64,000 bases of DNA from Ziziphus jujuba (GCF_031755915.1 NC_083382.1:124001-188000), one strand, 5' to 3'; positions 33,749 through 45,705 are shown, counted from the first letter of the stretch. The notes: generated by a model not told the origin, from the sequence alone. A program made the numbers and translations.

Positions 33749-36063
33749 TAAATTTTGTTCAGGTTTGATCTATCTTTATTTGCTTTATTTGTTTTTGTGT
33801 TATTCTGCAATTTTAGCATTAGGTTAAGGTTGCATCCATCCCATACACGTTCTGCATCTTTAAAAAAAAAAAAAAAATTCATTCCTAGTTGAATTAGGTT
33901 TCCTAGTTTTATCATATTTTTGTTTCCTAATTTGTTGGTTGTCTTTTGTCATTGTTCTTGATAATTTTGGTTTTTTGTTGATTTTCCTTTGCTGTTTTAG
34001 TCTTAAATATTTGCATTCATATATTCCAAAAAAAAAAAAAAAAAAAAGAAGAAGTTTGCGGCAACATTTAAAAAAAAAAAAAAAAAACTGCACATTTTGT
34101 TTATTTGGAGGTCACGGGTTTGGTGTTTGTTTTGGAGTTGGAATTGCAATTTTGGTAATTATTCTTGCTACTGCAGTTGTTTGTGTTCTGTGAGTGAAAA
34201 CAAAAAAACAAAAAAAAAAAAAAAAAAAAACAAGAGGTAAGGTAAAGCCGAATTAAAAATATATATATATATTTCAGTTTGTTGGGGTTTGATTTGTTTG
34301 CTCGAAATTTGTTGGAGCTGCTGGTTTTTGATTATTTATTCAATGTTTGAGTTGCTGGGAAATTATTTTTGCTGCTGGATATTTGGATTTTGGGTGTTTA
34401 AATTTTTTGGATTAAAATTAGTTAAAGGAATTGATACAAAACTTGAATTACAAGAACAACAACCAACACTTTTCTATATTTTTGGTCTCTTTGATTCTTG
34501 TTCGCATTTGAATTTCTTTTTCAGGAATTTTATTCTTGAACTCATAATCTACTACCATCTGGTGCAGTTTTCAAAAATTCCAACGTTTTCCCATTATTTT
34601 GTGTTTTCTTGTCTAGAAAGCTGAAAAATTAGGATTTGTTGGATTCTTTCGGTATTGCCTACTTTGATGCGAATCCACCCAAAAATGTTCGACCAACAAC
34701 TCGCTGGGGTACTGACCCAATACAAATGAAGGTGGGACCGATCACTAGGGCCCAAGCCAAGAAGTTCAAGGACAATCTTGCTGTATTCATACAAGGAATA
34801 AGTCATAGTCAAGAGGGGTTGGCCATATCTAAAGAACCAAGGCCTGTTTTACTCATACAAGCAATAGAAGCCGATATGGACCCGGGTGACGGTTTTGGTA
34901 CATTTTTGGAGTCCGGGAAGCATGAAATGGTTCCAATGATTTATGGGTTCAATACATATGCCTAAGAGGTCATGGAATCAAGTTAAAGCAGCCTCAAATG
35001 CAATCAAAAAGGGCTTGTATGGACAGCATCAACAATTTGGCCGAATTTGCTGTATTGCTTGTTGGCTTTACTGTATTTTACTGTATTAGCCTTTTCTTAT
35101 TTTTCCAAGCATGGGCAACATTTGGGACTTCATATTCAGCTTATTTGGCATACTACAAAGCATCTAGAAGCTGATTTGGAGCTCAAAGAGGTCAAAGATT
35201 GGTCAAAGTCAAATTAGTTAAAAAAGCTAGTATTATAGTTTCCTAATTTTATTCTACTTTTTGTTTTAGGAAACTACCATCACTTTTTAGTTTTTATTTA
35301 TTTATTTTCTGGAAAAATAAGTTTAGAAAAGTTATTATTTTATTATTTTCATTGTAAATTAATTAATCCCTAATTCAGAATAAAGGAATTAATTAATCAA
35401 ATTTAGTTTAGGAAACTTAGTTTAGGACATATTAGAATTCGGTCAAGTTTCCTAATTCCTATAGGAGTCCGGTTTTGAATTATTTTTTTAGGGTTTATTT
35501 TGTTTCTTTCAAGCCTATTTAAAGGCTTATTTTTTAATAATAATACAACTTTGATTTGATAAAGAAAATACTTGTGAGATTAATTATCTCTTTGTTATTT
35601 GAGAACACCTAAAACACCATTAGAGAATTGGTTGTTTTAACTTGACTTATCAATAGGTTTTCCATCCCCTATTGTGGTGTCTGCATTATACCAAGGTTTC
35701 TAACCATAGGTTGGTTAGGGGTTGAGGTCCATTCCATTAGAACTTGAACTTAATTGAGATCCGGGCTAATATAATACGGATTTAGGAGCAGGTCGTCCTA
35801 GGTTCGTATCATACTTTTTTGCTGCTGTTTTGTTGATAAGTTTAATCAAAACATACTAGTAATCTAATTGCTGTTTTTTGGGTGTTTTAATTAGAACTTT
35901 GAGATAATTCATTGAGTGGAAAAAGGCAAGAGTGTGTGAACTTAAAAGAAGGTAAAAGCCGAAACTAGTGAGCAAACACGAGTGTCGAGACCTTGTTTGA
36001 GTGAAACATGTGAGGGAGTGAATATTGTGAGGATTCATTTTATTTTTGCAGTATTTTACTAAC
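33749..36063 (+). other. Leader of unit 1, interrupted by a solo LTR
   Basis: Non-coding leader with several poly-A tracts (33860, 34028, 34070, 34212) in the first half, then a nested LTR at 34665-35811, then the end of the leader with AAAAGGCAAGAGTGTGTGA before gag. Aligns with the leader of unit 2 once the solo LTR is removed. Confidence 0.85.
34665..35811 (+). mobile_element. Solo LTR with TACTT target duplication
   Basis: 1147 bases, TG (34665) to CA (35811), with TACTT at 34660-34664 and 35812-35816. Its start differs from its host (DANPPKNVRPTTRWGTDPIQ, VGPITRAQAKKFKDNLAVFI), so it is a distinct subfamily. It keeps a 100-codon open frame to 34965, the longest intact LTR-encoded tail in the window. 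Confidence 0.94.
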
Positions 36064-37418
36064 ATGGCAGATTCTAGAATAAGAAGAGGAGATCCACCTT
36101 TGAGGATCAATGAGGAAGAGTCCATAGCATTCCATGGCGATGCCCGAGCGACCAGGAGTGGAGACCAAGTGGACATGAAAGCTGTTTTGGAATCAATACA
36201 GCGGGTTAGTGCTCAAGTTGAGCATCTGAATCAAAGAGTGGGAAGACTAGAAGCCTCACAAGGAATGCCGAACACAAGAAATAGGCAAGAATTCCATGGA
36301 GGACGAGGCCGAGGACGAGGAGGTCGCGAGAGACCGAGAGAGGAATTTGATGAGGAGCCATTCGGTGGAGACTTTGAGGAAGGTATGGATGAAACTATTG
36401 CTGTCCAAGAGAGAGCTGGCCGTGGAAGGTATAGGAGGGAAGAAACAGATGACAATCTTAGCAATATCATGATCAACATCCCACCATTCATGGGAAAAAG
36501 TGACCCCGAAGCATATTTGGAGTGGGAAGAAAAGATGGAGATGATATTTGACCGCCATAATTATTCAGAGGCTAAGAAGTTGAAACTGGCAGCAATGGAG
36601 TTTGGCCACTATGCACTCCAATGGTGGACCAATGAGCAAAACACCCGAAGGAGAGTGGTGATGACTTGATTACTACATGGCGACAAATGAAAGGAGCCAT
36701 GCGGAAGCGATTCGTACCATCACACTATCATAGGTTGCTGCATCAAAGACTTCAATATTTATGTCAAGGACATGGATCTGTGGAGGATTATTACAAGGAG
36801 ATGGAGATGCTTATGAAGAGATTGAACTTGAATGAAGATAGGGAAGCAACCATGGCAAGGTTTCTTGGTGGTTTGAATCATGAAATAGCCAATCGACTAG
36901 AATTGCAACAATATGTGGAATTGGAGGAGATGTTGCATGTGGCTATTAAATTAGAGCATCAATTCAAGAGGAGGGGTGTAAGATCATGGTTTGGAGGTGT
37001 TTCCAATAGTATAAGGTCCAATTCAAGTGGATGGAGGAACAATCCCATCTATGAAAGCAAGCTAAAGCCAAAAGTCAAAGAAGAAAGTTCAAACTGGCCA
37101 AGGAAGGAGACGAGAACCAAATCTGTCCAAGCACCAAAGAATGAGGTAAAATTAGATCCTAAACCTTCTAGAACTCATGATGTTGTGTGTTTTAAGTGCC
37201 AGGGAGGAGGATACATTGATAGCCAATGCCCGAATAGAAGAATCATGGTGTTAAAGGGCAATGACGAGCTAGAATCGGAAAGTGAAGAAAGTGAGGATGA
37301 AACCAAGCAAGAGGAGGACTTGGAGGATGAACCTGAAACCTTGCAAGCATCCAATGCTGAATTAAACTTACTTTCTAGGAGAGTACTTGCTGCATACAAA
37401 GATGAGGATGAAATTTAA
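36064..37418 (+). pseudogene. gag of unit 1, one frameshift
   Basis: ATG 36064 opens MADSRIRRGDPPLRINEEES, a helical segment (LESIQRVSAQVEHLNQRVGR), an Arg/Gly-rich stretch (GGRGRGRGGRERPREEF) and the capsid-like core (FMGKSDPEAYLEWEEKMEM, HYALQWWTNEQN). One T is lost near 36656, moving the rest to another frame (36666-37418): KRFVPSHYHRLLHQRLQYL, SVEDYYKEMEMLMKRLNLNE, ATMARFLGGLNHEIANRLEL. The zinc knuckle CFKCQGGGYIDSQC has Tyr where His is expected. An acidic tail ends before a stop. Confidence 0.9.
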
Positions 37419-38916
37419 AGAGAGAACATCTTCCACACCCGATGTGAAATTTGAGGTAAGATTTGTAGTATGATTATTGATAATAGAAGTTGTACTAATG
37501 TAATAAGTAACCTTGTAGTTGATAAATTGGGCTTAAAAACAATAAAACATCCTGAACCATATAGATTACAATGGCTTAATGATAGTGGTGAGATGAAAGT
37601 AAACAAACAAGCCAAAGTAAAATTTAGTATAGGTAGATATGTGATATTGTACCCATGATTGCTGGACATATACTATTAGGTAGACCATGGCAAATTGATA
37701 AAGATGCTACTAATTTTGGTCGAGAAAATAGCATTGTTTTTAGGTTTAAAGGGAAGAAGGTCAAGCTGGAACCATTATCTCAAAGAGGCTTACAAAGACC
37801 AATTACAAATGTAACAAAGGAGAGAAGCCGAAAAGCTCAAAGAAAAAGCAAGTATGGCACCAACGGCTTCACCATCCTTTCAAGAAGGCAAGAATGAGGT
37901 TGCTGATCAAGGTAAGGTTTCTAAGACTCATATTGAGTGGAAAGATCAAGGAAAAACTGAAAGAGAAGGGAAAGAAAGTGGCAAACCCGAGGGCTTGGAG
38001 AAGGAAGGGAAATTTCAAGGTTTACGCCAATTCGAGAGAGAAAAAGAAAAAGAAAGAAAAGAAAGGTCAAGTAGCAACTTTTATTTGGGTTTAGGGGATA
38101 TTAATAAGGTTATTGAGTGTAAGAAACCTTTTCTGGTCATGATTTATAAAGAAAATTATTTTAATGATCAAACTAACTTTGAAGAACTTGAATTGCCAAG
38201 TTCAATGATTTCTCTTTTGAAGGAATTTGGAGATGTCTTCCCAAATGAAATTCCAAGTGGACTACCATCCAATCAAGAGGGAAAAGGTGAGCTTGCTGTC
38301 CAAGGTAAGTCTTCTAATACTCAGGTTGTGTGGAAAAATTTTAATAAAACCAAGAGTGAGAAATTTGGTGCAAACGCCGAGAGTGAGGAAGGTGAGATGG
38401 CCGTGAGTGAGAAAGGAAAAGGAAGACAAGAAAGGAAAAATATAAATTTTTATCTTAGCTTTGGTGATGTTAATAAAGTAATTATGAATGAGAAATCATT
38501 GCTGACCATGAATTTTCATGATACTTATTTAAAGATGTCTTTATTGCATAGAACTTTATCTGCATTGTTGAGAGCTTTACATAGTGGCAATTTGAAAATT
38601 TGGAAAATATTGTTTGCTAACTTTAAAAAGTGTAATTTTTACCATAATGAGCATGTATTTCTAGATTTTGTTGTAATAGTATTTGACCTAGGAGAATTGG
38701 TTTGGTTGCACTTACGAAAGGAAAGGTTTCCTAATCAAAGAAAGTCAAAGCTCATGCCGCCTATGGATGGACCTTTTCAAGTTTTGGAGCCGAATAACAA
38801 GAATGCCTATAAGCTTGATTTACCAAGTGAGTATAACATGAGTGCTGCATTTAATGTTACTGATTTCACTCCTTTTGCTGCAGGTGATGATCTTGATTTG
38901 AGGACAAATCATTTTT
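37419..38916 (+). pseudogene. Protease and integrase-tail remnant of unit 1
   Basis: The protease site reads MIIDNRSCTNVIS, so the catalytic DSG is DNR. GHILLGRPW follows in another frame. The frame 37854-38918 is open and contains a Lys/Glu linker, an RT amino-terminal piece ([18 protein letters not shown]), a second copy of the linker, an RT-thumb-like piece ([18 protein letters not shown]), then the integrase end ([35 protein letters not shown]). It stops just before the purine tract. RT palm, RNase H and the integrase core are absent. Confidence 0.88.
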
Positions 38917-38929
38917 AAGAGGAAGGGAA
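38917..38929 (+). promoter_or_regulatory. Polypurine tract of unit 1
   Basis: AAGAGGAAGGGAA abutting the TG of LTR b. Confidence 0.88.
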
Positions 38930-40008
38930 TGATGTGATTCCGCCGGAGCCCGCTCCATCGATAACCCGCTGGGGTGCTGACCCGACACAGATGAAGACTA
39001 GGCCAATCACAAGAGCTCAAATTAAGAGATTTAAGGACAAACTTGGAGTATTTATACAGGGGGTAATAAATCTCAATAGAGCTTGTCCACACTTGAAGAT
39101 ACAAAGCCTATTCTAAGCATCCAAGTGGTGGAAGCCGATACGGACCCGGGTGACGGTTTTGGTACATTTTTGGAGTCCGGGAAGCATGAAATGGTTCCAA
39201 TGCTTTATGGGTTCAATAAATATGCCTAAGAGGTCATGGAATCAAGTTAAAGCAGCCTCAAATGCAATCAAAAAGGGCTTGTACGGACAGCATCAACAAT
39301 TTGGCCGAATTTGTTGTATTGCTTGCTGGCTTTACTGTATTTTACTGTATTAGCCTTTTCTTATTTTTCCAGGCATGGGCAACGTGTGGGACGTCATATT
39401 CAGCTTATTTGGCATCCTAAAAAGAATCTAGAAGCTGATTTGAAGCTCAAAGAGGTCAAAGATTGATCAAAGTCAACTTGATCAAAAGGCTAGCATTTTT
39501 AGTTTCCTAATTTGTTTTTACTTTTTGCCTTTTATTTATTTATTTTCTGGACAAATAACTTTAGGAAGGTTTTTATTTTATTCTTTCCATTGTAAATTAA
39601 TTAATTCCTAATTTAATATAAAGGAATTAATTAATCAAACTTAGATTAGGAAAGGAAGTATAGTTTCGGCCAACTAGGTTTCTTTATGTGTGTGGCCGGT
39701 TTTACCTAGGGTTTTTAGGGTTTATTTTGTCTCTTTCAAATCCTATTTAAAGGCTTATTTTTCAATATGGATACAACTTTGATTTGATTGAGAAAATACT
39801 TGTGAGATTAATTATCTCTTTGTTCTTTGAGAACACCTAAAACACCATTAGAGAATTGGTTGTTTTAGCTTGACTTATCAATAGGTTTTCCATCCCCTAT
39901 TGTGGCGTCTACATTATACCAAGGTCAATTCCATTAGAACTTGAACTTAATTAAGATCCGGGCTAATATAAAATAGGTTTGGGAGCAAGTCGTCCTAGGT
40001 TCGTATCA
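38930..40008 (+). repeat. LTR b, shared by both tandem units
   Basis: 1079 bases, TG to CA. Compared with LTRs a and c it lacks about 30 bases around the TTTGTTTTAGGAAACTACC stretch (near 39525) and about 25 bases near 39925 (the TTTCTAACCACAGGTTGG region). It has purine tract 5' and primer site 3', showing its double role. Confidence 0.92.
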
Positions 40009-40010
40009 TT

Positions 40011-40022
40011 TGGTATCAGAAC
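40011..40022 (+). promoter_or_regulatory. Primer binding site of unit 2
   Basis: TGGTATCAGAAC, one mismatch from the site in unit 1. Confidence 0.9.
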
Positions 40023-41142
40023 TAAATTTTGTTCAGGTTTGATCTATCTTTATTTGCTTTATTTGTTTTTGTGTTATTCTGCAATTTTAGCATTAGGTTA
40101 AGGTTGCATCCATCCCATACACGTTCTGCATTTAAAAAAAAAAAAAAAAGTCATTCCTAGTTGAATTAGGTTTCCTAGTTTTATCGTATTTTTGTTTCCT
40201 AATTTGTTGGTTGTCTTTTATCATTGTTCTTGATAATTTTGGTTTTTGTTGATTTTCCTTTGCTGTTTTAGTCTTAAATATTTGCATTCACATATTCAAA
40301 CAAAAAAAAAAAAAAGAAGTTTACGCCAACATTTAAAAAAAAAAAAAAAACTGCACATTTTGTTTATTTGGAGGTTACGGGTTTGGTGTTTGTTTTGGAG
40401 TTGGAATTGCAATTTTGGTAATTATTCTTGCTACTGCAGTTGTTTATGTTCTGTGAGTAAAAAAAAAAAAAATGAAGGTAAAGCCGAATAAAAAAAAAAA
40501 ATATTTCGGTTTGTTGGAGTTTGATTTGTTTGCTAGAATCTTGTTGGAGCTGCTGGTTTTTTTATTATTTATTCAATATTTGAGTTGCTGGAGAATTATT
40601 TTTGCTGCAGGATATTTGGATTTTGGGTGCTTAAATTATTTGGATTAAAATTAGGTAAAGGAATTGATACAAAACTTGAATTACAAGAACAACAACCAAC
40701 ACTTTTCTATAATTTTGTTCTATTCGATTCTTGTTCGTATTTGAATTTCTTTTTCTAGAATTTTGTTCTTGAACTCATAATCTATCACCATCCGGTCCAG
40801 TTCTTCAAAATTCCAAAATTTTCTCATTAATTTGCTTCATTTTGTCTAGAAAAACCGAAAATAGGTATTTTCAATCCATTCGGTATTTGTTTATTTTTGC
40901 TTACTATTTTGTTGATAAGTTTAATTAAAACATACTAGTGATCTAATTGCTGTTTTATGGGTGTTTTAATTAGAACTTTGAGATAATTCATTGAGTGGAA
41001 AAAGGCAAGAGTGTGTGAGCTTAAAAGAGGGTAAAAGCCGAAACTAGTGTGCAAACACGAGTGTCGAGACCTTGTTTGAGTGAAACACGTGAGGGAGTGA
41101 ATATTGTGAGGATTTATTTTATTTTTGCAGTATTTTACTAAC
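40023..41142 (+). other. Leader of unit 2
   Basis: About 1.1 kb, non-coding, with poly-A tracts near 40134, 40304, 40336 and 40460. Collinear with the unit 1 leader minus its solo LTR. The short frames here are not genes. Confidence 0.85.
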
Positions 41143-42510
41143 ATGGCAGATTCTAGAATAAGAAGAGGAGATCCACCCTTGAGGATCAATGAGGAAGAGT
41201 CCGTAGCATTCCATGGCGATGCCCGAGCTACCGAGAGTGAAGACCAAGTGGACATGACGGCTGTTTTGGAGTCAATACAGCGGGTTAGTGCTCAAGTTGA
41301 GCATGTGAATCAAAGAGTGGGAAGACTAGAAGCCTCACAAGGAAGGCCAAATACAAGAAATAGGCAAGAATTCCATGGAGGACGAGGCCGAGGACGAGGA
41401 GGTCGCGAGAGACCGAGAGAGGAATTTGATGAGGAGCCATTCGACGGAGACTTTGAGGAAGGTATGGATGAAACTTTTGCTGTCCAAGATAGAGCTGGCC
41501 ATGGGAGATAAAGGTGAGAAGATACAGATGATGATTTGGGAAATATCAAGGTTAACATCCCACCTTTTATGGGTAAAAGTGATCCCGAAGCATATTTGGA
41601 GTGGGAAGAAAAGATGGAGATGATATTTGACCGCCATAATTATTCAGAGGCTAAGAAGGTGAAATTGGCAGCAATGGAGTTTGGCCATTATGCACTCCAA
41701 TGGTGGACCAATGAGCAAAACACCCAAAGGAGAGTTGGTGATGACTTGATTACTACTGAAAGGAGCCATGCGGAAGCGATTCGTACCATCACACTATCAT
41801 AGGTTGCTGCATCAAAGACTTCAATCTTTATCTCAAGGACATGGATCCGTGGAGGATTATTAAAAGGAGATGGAGATGCTTATGAAGAGATTGAACTTGA
41901 ATGAAGATAAGGAAGCAACCATGGCAAGGTTTCTTGGTGGTTTGAATCGTGAAATAGCCAATCGACTAGAATTGCAACAATATGTGGAATTGGAGGAGAT
42001 GTTGCAAGTGGCTATTAAATTAGAGCATCAATTCAAGAGGAGGGGTGTAAGATCATGGTTTGGAGGTGTTTCCAGCAGTGGAAGGTCAAATTCTAGTGGC
42101 TGGAGGAACAATCCCATCTATGAAAGCAAGCCAAAGCCGAAAGTCAAAGAAGAAAGTTCAAAGTGGCCAAGGAAGGAGACTAGAACCAAATCTGTCCAAG
42201 CACCAAAGAACGAGGTAAAATTAGATCCTAAACCTTCTAGAACTCATGATGTTGTGTGTTTTAAGTGTCAGGGAGGAGGACACATCGCTAGCCAATGCCC
42301 GAATAGAAGAATCATGGTGTTAAAGGGCAATGACGAGCTAGAATCGGAAAGTGAAGAAAGTGAGGATGAAGCCAAGCAAGAGGAGGAGGACTTGGAGGAT
42401 GAACCTGAAACCTTGCAAGCATCCAATGCTGAATTAAACTTGCTTTCTAGGAGAGTACTTACTGCATACAAAGATGAGGATGAAATTCAAAGAGAGAACA
42501 TCTTCCACAC
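41143..42510 (+). pseudogene. gag of unit 2, stop and frameshift
   Basis: From ATG 41143 the same Gag as unit 1, with a stop after DRAGHGR at about 41509 and another two codons later. The capsid core is open from 41536, and about 11 bases are missing after LITT (near 41757), shifting the frame. The rest is open from 41870 and includes the intact zinc knuckle CFKCQGGGHIASQC and the acidic tail, running on into protease. Confidence 0.9.
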
Positions 42511-44006
42511 CCGATGTGAAATTCAAGGTAAGATTTGTAGCATAATTATTGATAGTGGAAGTTGTACAAATGTAATTAGTAGCATTGTAGTTGACAAATT
42601 AGGCTTAATAACTATTAAACATCCAGAACCTTATAGATTACAATGGCTTAATGATGGTGGTGAAATAAAAGTGAATAAACAAGCAAAAGTAAAATTTAAT
42701 ATAGGTAGATATGAGGATGTAGTTTTATGAGATATTGTACCCATGATTGCTGGACATATACTATTAGGTAGGCCATGGCAATTTGATAAAGATGCTACTC
42801 ATTTTGGTCGAGAAAATAGTATTGTTTTCAGGTTTAAAGGGAAGAAGATCAAGCTAGAACCATTATCTCCTAAAGAGGTTTACAAAGACCAATTACAAAT
42901 GCAACAAAGGAGAGAAGCCGAAAAGCTCAAGGAAAAAGCAAGTATGGCACCAACGGCTTCACCATCCTTTTAAGGAGGTAAGATTGAGGTTGTTGATCAA
43001 GGTAAGGTTTCTAAGACTCATATTGAGTGGAAAGATCAAGGCAAAACCGAAAGAGAAGGGAAAGAAAGTGGCAAACCCGAGAGCTTGGAGAAGGAAGGGA
43101 AATCAGAAGGTTTGCGCCAATCCGAGAAAGAAAAAGAAAAAGAAAGAAAAGAAAGGTCAAGTAGCAATTTTTATTTGAGTTTTAGGAATATTAATAAGGC
43201 TATTGAATGTACAAAACCCTTGTTGGTCATGATTTATAAAGAAAATTATTTTAATGATCAAACTAACTTTGAAGAACTTGAATTGCCAAGTTCAATGATT
43301 TCTCTTTTGAAGGAATTTGGAGATGTTTTCCCGAATGAAAGTCCAAGTGGACTACCATCCAGTCATGAGGGAAAAGGCGAGCTTGCTGTCCAAGGTAAGT
43401 CTTCTAATACTCAGGCTGTGTGGGGAGATTTTAATAAAACCAAGAGTGAGAAATTTGGTGCAAAAGCCGAAAGTGAGGAAGGTGAGATGACTGTGAGTGA
43501 GAAAGGAAAAGGAAGACAAGAAAGGAAAAATATTAATTTTTATCTTAGCTTTGGTGATGTTAATAAAGTAATTATGAATAAGAAATCATTGCTAACCATG
43601 AATTTTAAAGATACTTATTTAAAGATGTCTTTATGGCATAGAAGTTTATCTGCATTGTTGAAAGCTTTACTTAGTTGTAATTTAAAAATTTGGGAAATAT
43701 TGTTTGCTAACTTTAAAAATTGTAATTTTTACCATAATGAGCATGTATTTCTAAATCTTGTTGTAATAGTGTTTGACTCAGGAGAATTGGTTTGGTTGCA
43801 CTTACGAAAGGAAAGGTTTCCTAAACAAAGAAATTCAAAGCTCATGCCGCCTATGGATGGACTTTTTCAAGTTTTGGAGCCGAATAACAAGAATGCCTAC
43901 AAGCTTGATTTACCGGGTGAGTATAACATGAGTGCTGCATTTAATGTTCCTGATTTAACTTCCTTTTCTGCAGGTGATAATCTTGATTTGAGGACAAATC
44001 CTTTTT
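42511..44006 (+). pseudogene. Protease and integrase-tail remnant of unit 2
   Basis: Protease is in frame with the gag tail, and the catalytic IIIDSGSCTNVIS is intact. A TGT-to-TGA change at 42728-42730 stops the frame before IVPMIAGHILLGRPW. The frame 43085-44008 repeats the arrangement of unit 1: RT amino end, second linker, thumb-like piece, integrase end ([36 protein letters not shown]). A stop lies one codon before the purine tract. The deletion boundaries match unit 1. Confidence 0.88.
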
Positions 44007-44019
44007 AAGAGGAGGGGAA
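44007..44019 (+). promoter_or_regulatory. Polypurine tract of unit 2
   Basis: AAGAGGAGGGGAA abutting LTR c. Confidence 0.88.
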
Positions 44020-45155
44020 TGATGTGATTCCGCCCAAGCCCGCTCCACCGATAACCCGCTGGGGTGCTAACTCGACACGGATGAAGACTAGGCCAATCAC
44101 AAGAGCTCAAATTAAGAAATTTAAGGGCAACCTGGGAGTATTTATACAGAGGGTAATCAATCTCAACAGAGCTTGTCCATACTTGAAGATACAAAGCCTA
44201 TTCGAAGCATCCAAGTGGTGGAATCCGATACGGACCTGGGTGATGGTTTTGGTACATTTTTGGAGTCCGGGAAGCATGAAATGGTTCCAATGCTTTACAG
44301 GTTCAATACATATGCCTAAGAGGTCATGGAATCAAGTTAATGCAGCCTCAAATGCAATCAAAAAGGGCTTGTACGGACAGCATCAACAATTTGGCCAAAT
44401 TTGCTGTATAGCTTGCTGGCTTTACTGTATTTTACTGTATTAGCCTTTTCTTATTTATCCAAGCATTGGCAACATGTGGGACTTCATATTCAGCTTATTT
44501 GGCATCCTAAAAAGAATCTAGAAGCTGATTTGAAGCTCAAAGAGGTCAAAGATTGATCAAAGTCAACGTGATCAAAAGGCTAGCATTTTTAGTTTCCTAA
44601 TTTGTTTTTACTTTTTGTTTTAGGAAACTACCATTACTTTTTGCCTTTTATTTATTTATTTTCTGGACAAATAACTTTAGAAAGGTTTTTATTTTATTCT
44701 TTCCATTGTAAATTAATTAATTTCTAATTTAATATAAAGGAATTAATTAATCAAACTTAGATTAGGAAAGGAAGTATAGTTTCGGCCAACTAGGTTTCTT
44801 TATGTGTGTGGCCGGTTTTACCTAGGGTTTTTAGAGTTTATTTTGTTTCTTTCAAAGCCTATTTAAAGGCTTATTTTTCAATAAGAATACAACTTTGATT
44901 TGATTACGAAAATACTAGTGAGATTAATTATCTCTTTGTTCTTTGAGAACACCTAAAATACCATTAGAGAATTGGTTGTTTTAGCTTGACTTATCAATAG
45001 GTTTTCCATCCCCTATTGTGGCGTCTACATTATACCAAGGTTTCTAACCACAGGTTGGTTAGGGATTGAGGTCCATTCCATTAGAACTTGAACTTAATTG
45101 AGATCCGGGCTAATATAATACGGGTTTAGGAGCAGGTCGTCCTAGGTTCGTATCA
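44020..45155 (+). repeat. LTR c of the tandem array
   Basis: 1136 bases, TG to CA, followed directly by rps2 sequence (TCTGGGTCATAATT). Confidence 0.93.
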
Positions 45156-45705
45156 TCTGGGTCATAATTTGTATTGATTAAACAAATCATTGGAATGCCC
45201 AAAGTCATACATTCGCGAAGAGTTGCAAATTCTTCTTGTTGATCAACAATTGGTACAATATTGGGCAATCCAGTCATATATTTAATCCTGCTGAGATATG
45301 TTTGCAAGTGAGATAATTGTCTCTTCAACATAGCAGCATCCCTTTTCCAAAGATTATTGAGTCTCCCTGTCTTTTATTTCGTTCTCAAGTCCCTGAATTT
45401 ATGAAGTTTCTGTTCTAAATTTATGAAGTCTCAAGTCCCTTTATTGCAACTTATGCTATTGAATCCACTGCTTTATTTTTGGTACCAACAATTAATAATT
45501 GTTTTCCCCCACTTGCTGCATCAAAAACTAATTCACAAGCTTCTGCCAAAAACCAAGCAGTTCTGGTAAGATTTATAACATGAATACCTTTATGCCTTGC
45601 AGAGATATATAGTGCCATTTGACGATTCCATTTCCTAGTACCATGACCAAAATGAACTCCCGCTCCCATCATCTCGTCCAACTTGATGTTCCAATATCTT
45701 CTTAT
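45156..45705 (-). pseudogene. rps2: rps2 pseudogene (copy 2), cut by an LTR element
   Basis: The start at about 45705 reads [16 protein letters not shown] pieces in other frames, then [40 protein letters not shown] and [15 protein letters not shown] (45681-45451). A deletion near 45385-45440 removes the [15 protein letters not shown] part. [20 protein letters not shown] and [20 protein letters not shown] end exactly at the LTR. It is less deleted at the N terminus than copy 1 but lacks the C-terminal 40 residues. Confidence 0.92.

Larger units (their letters stand above)
32598..45155 (+). mobile_element. Tandem LTR-internal-LTR-internal-LTR array
   Basis: Three LTRs (32598-33734, 38930-40008, 44020-45155) alternate with two internal regions in the same orientation. 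The middle LTR serves as 3' LTR of the first unit and 5' LTR of the second, with a purine tract before it and a primer binding site after it. The outer flanks are atpF (left, ATGAA) and rps2 (right, TCTGG): no shared target duplication. This layout arises by unequal recombination between LTRs. Both units are gag-protease copies lacking most of RT, RNase H and the integrase core. Confidence 0.92.

Noticed and set aside
33860..34193. Open frames rich in Phe or Lys in the retroelement leader
   Set aside because: Translations of poly-A tracts; leader is non-coding in both units.
35856..36491. Minus-strand open frames over unit 1 gag (and the same at 40935-41637)
   Set aside because: Antisense of the Arg/Gly-rich gag start; present in both units for that reason only.
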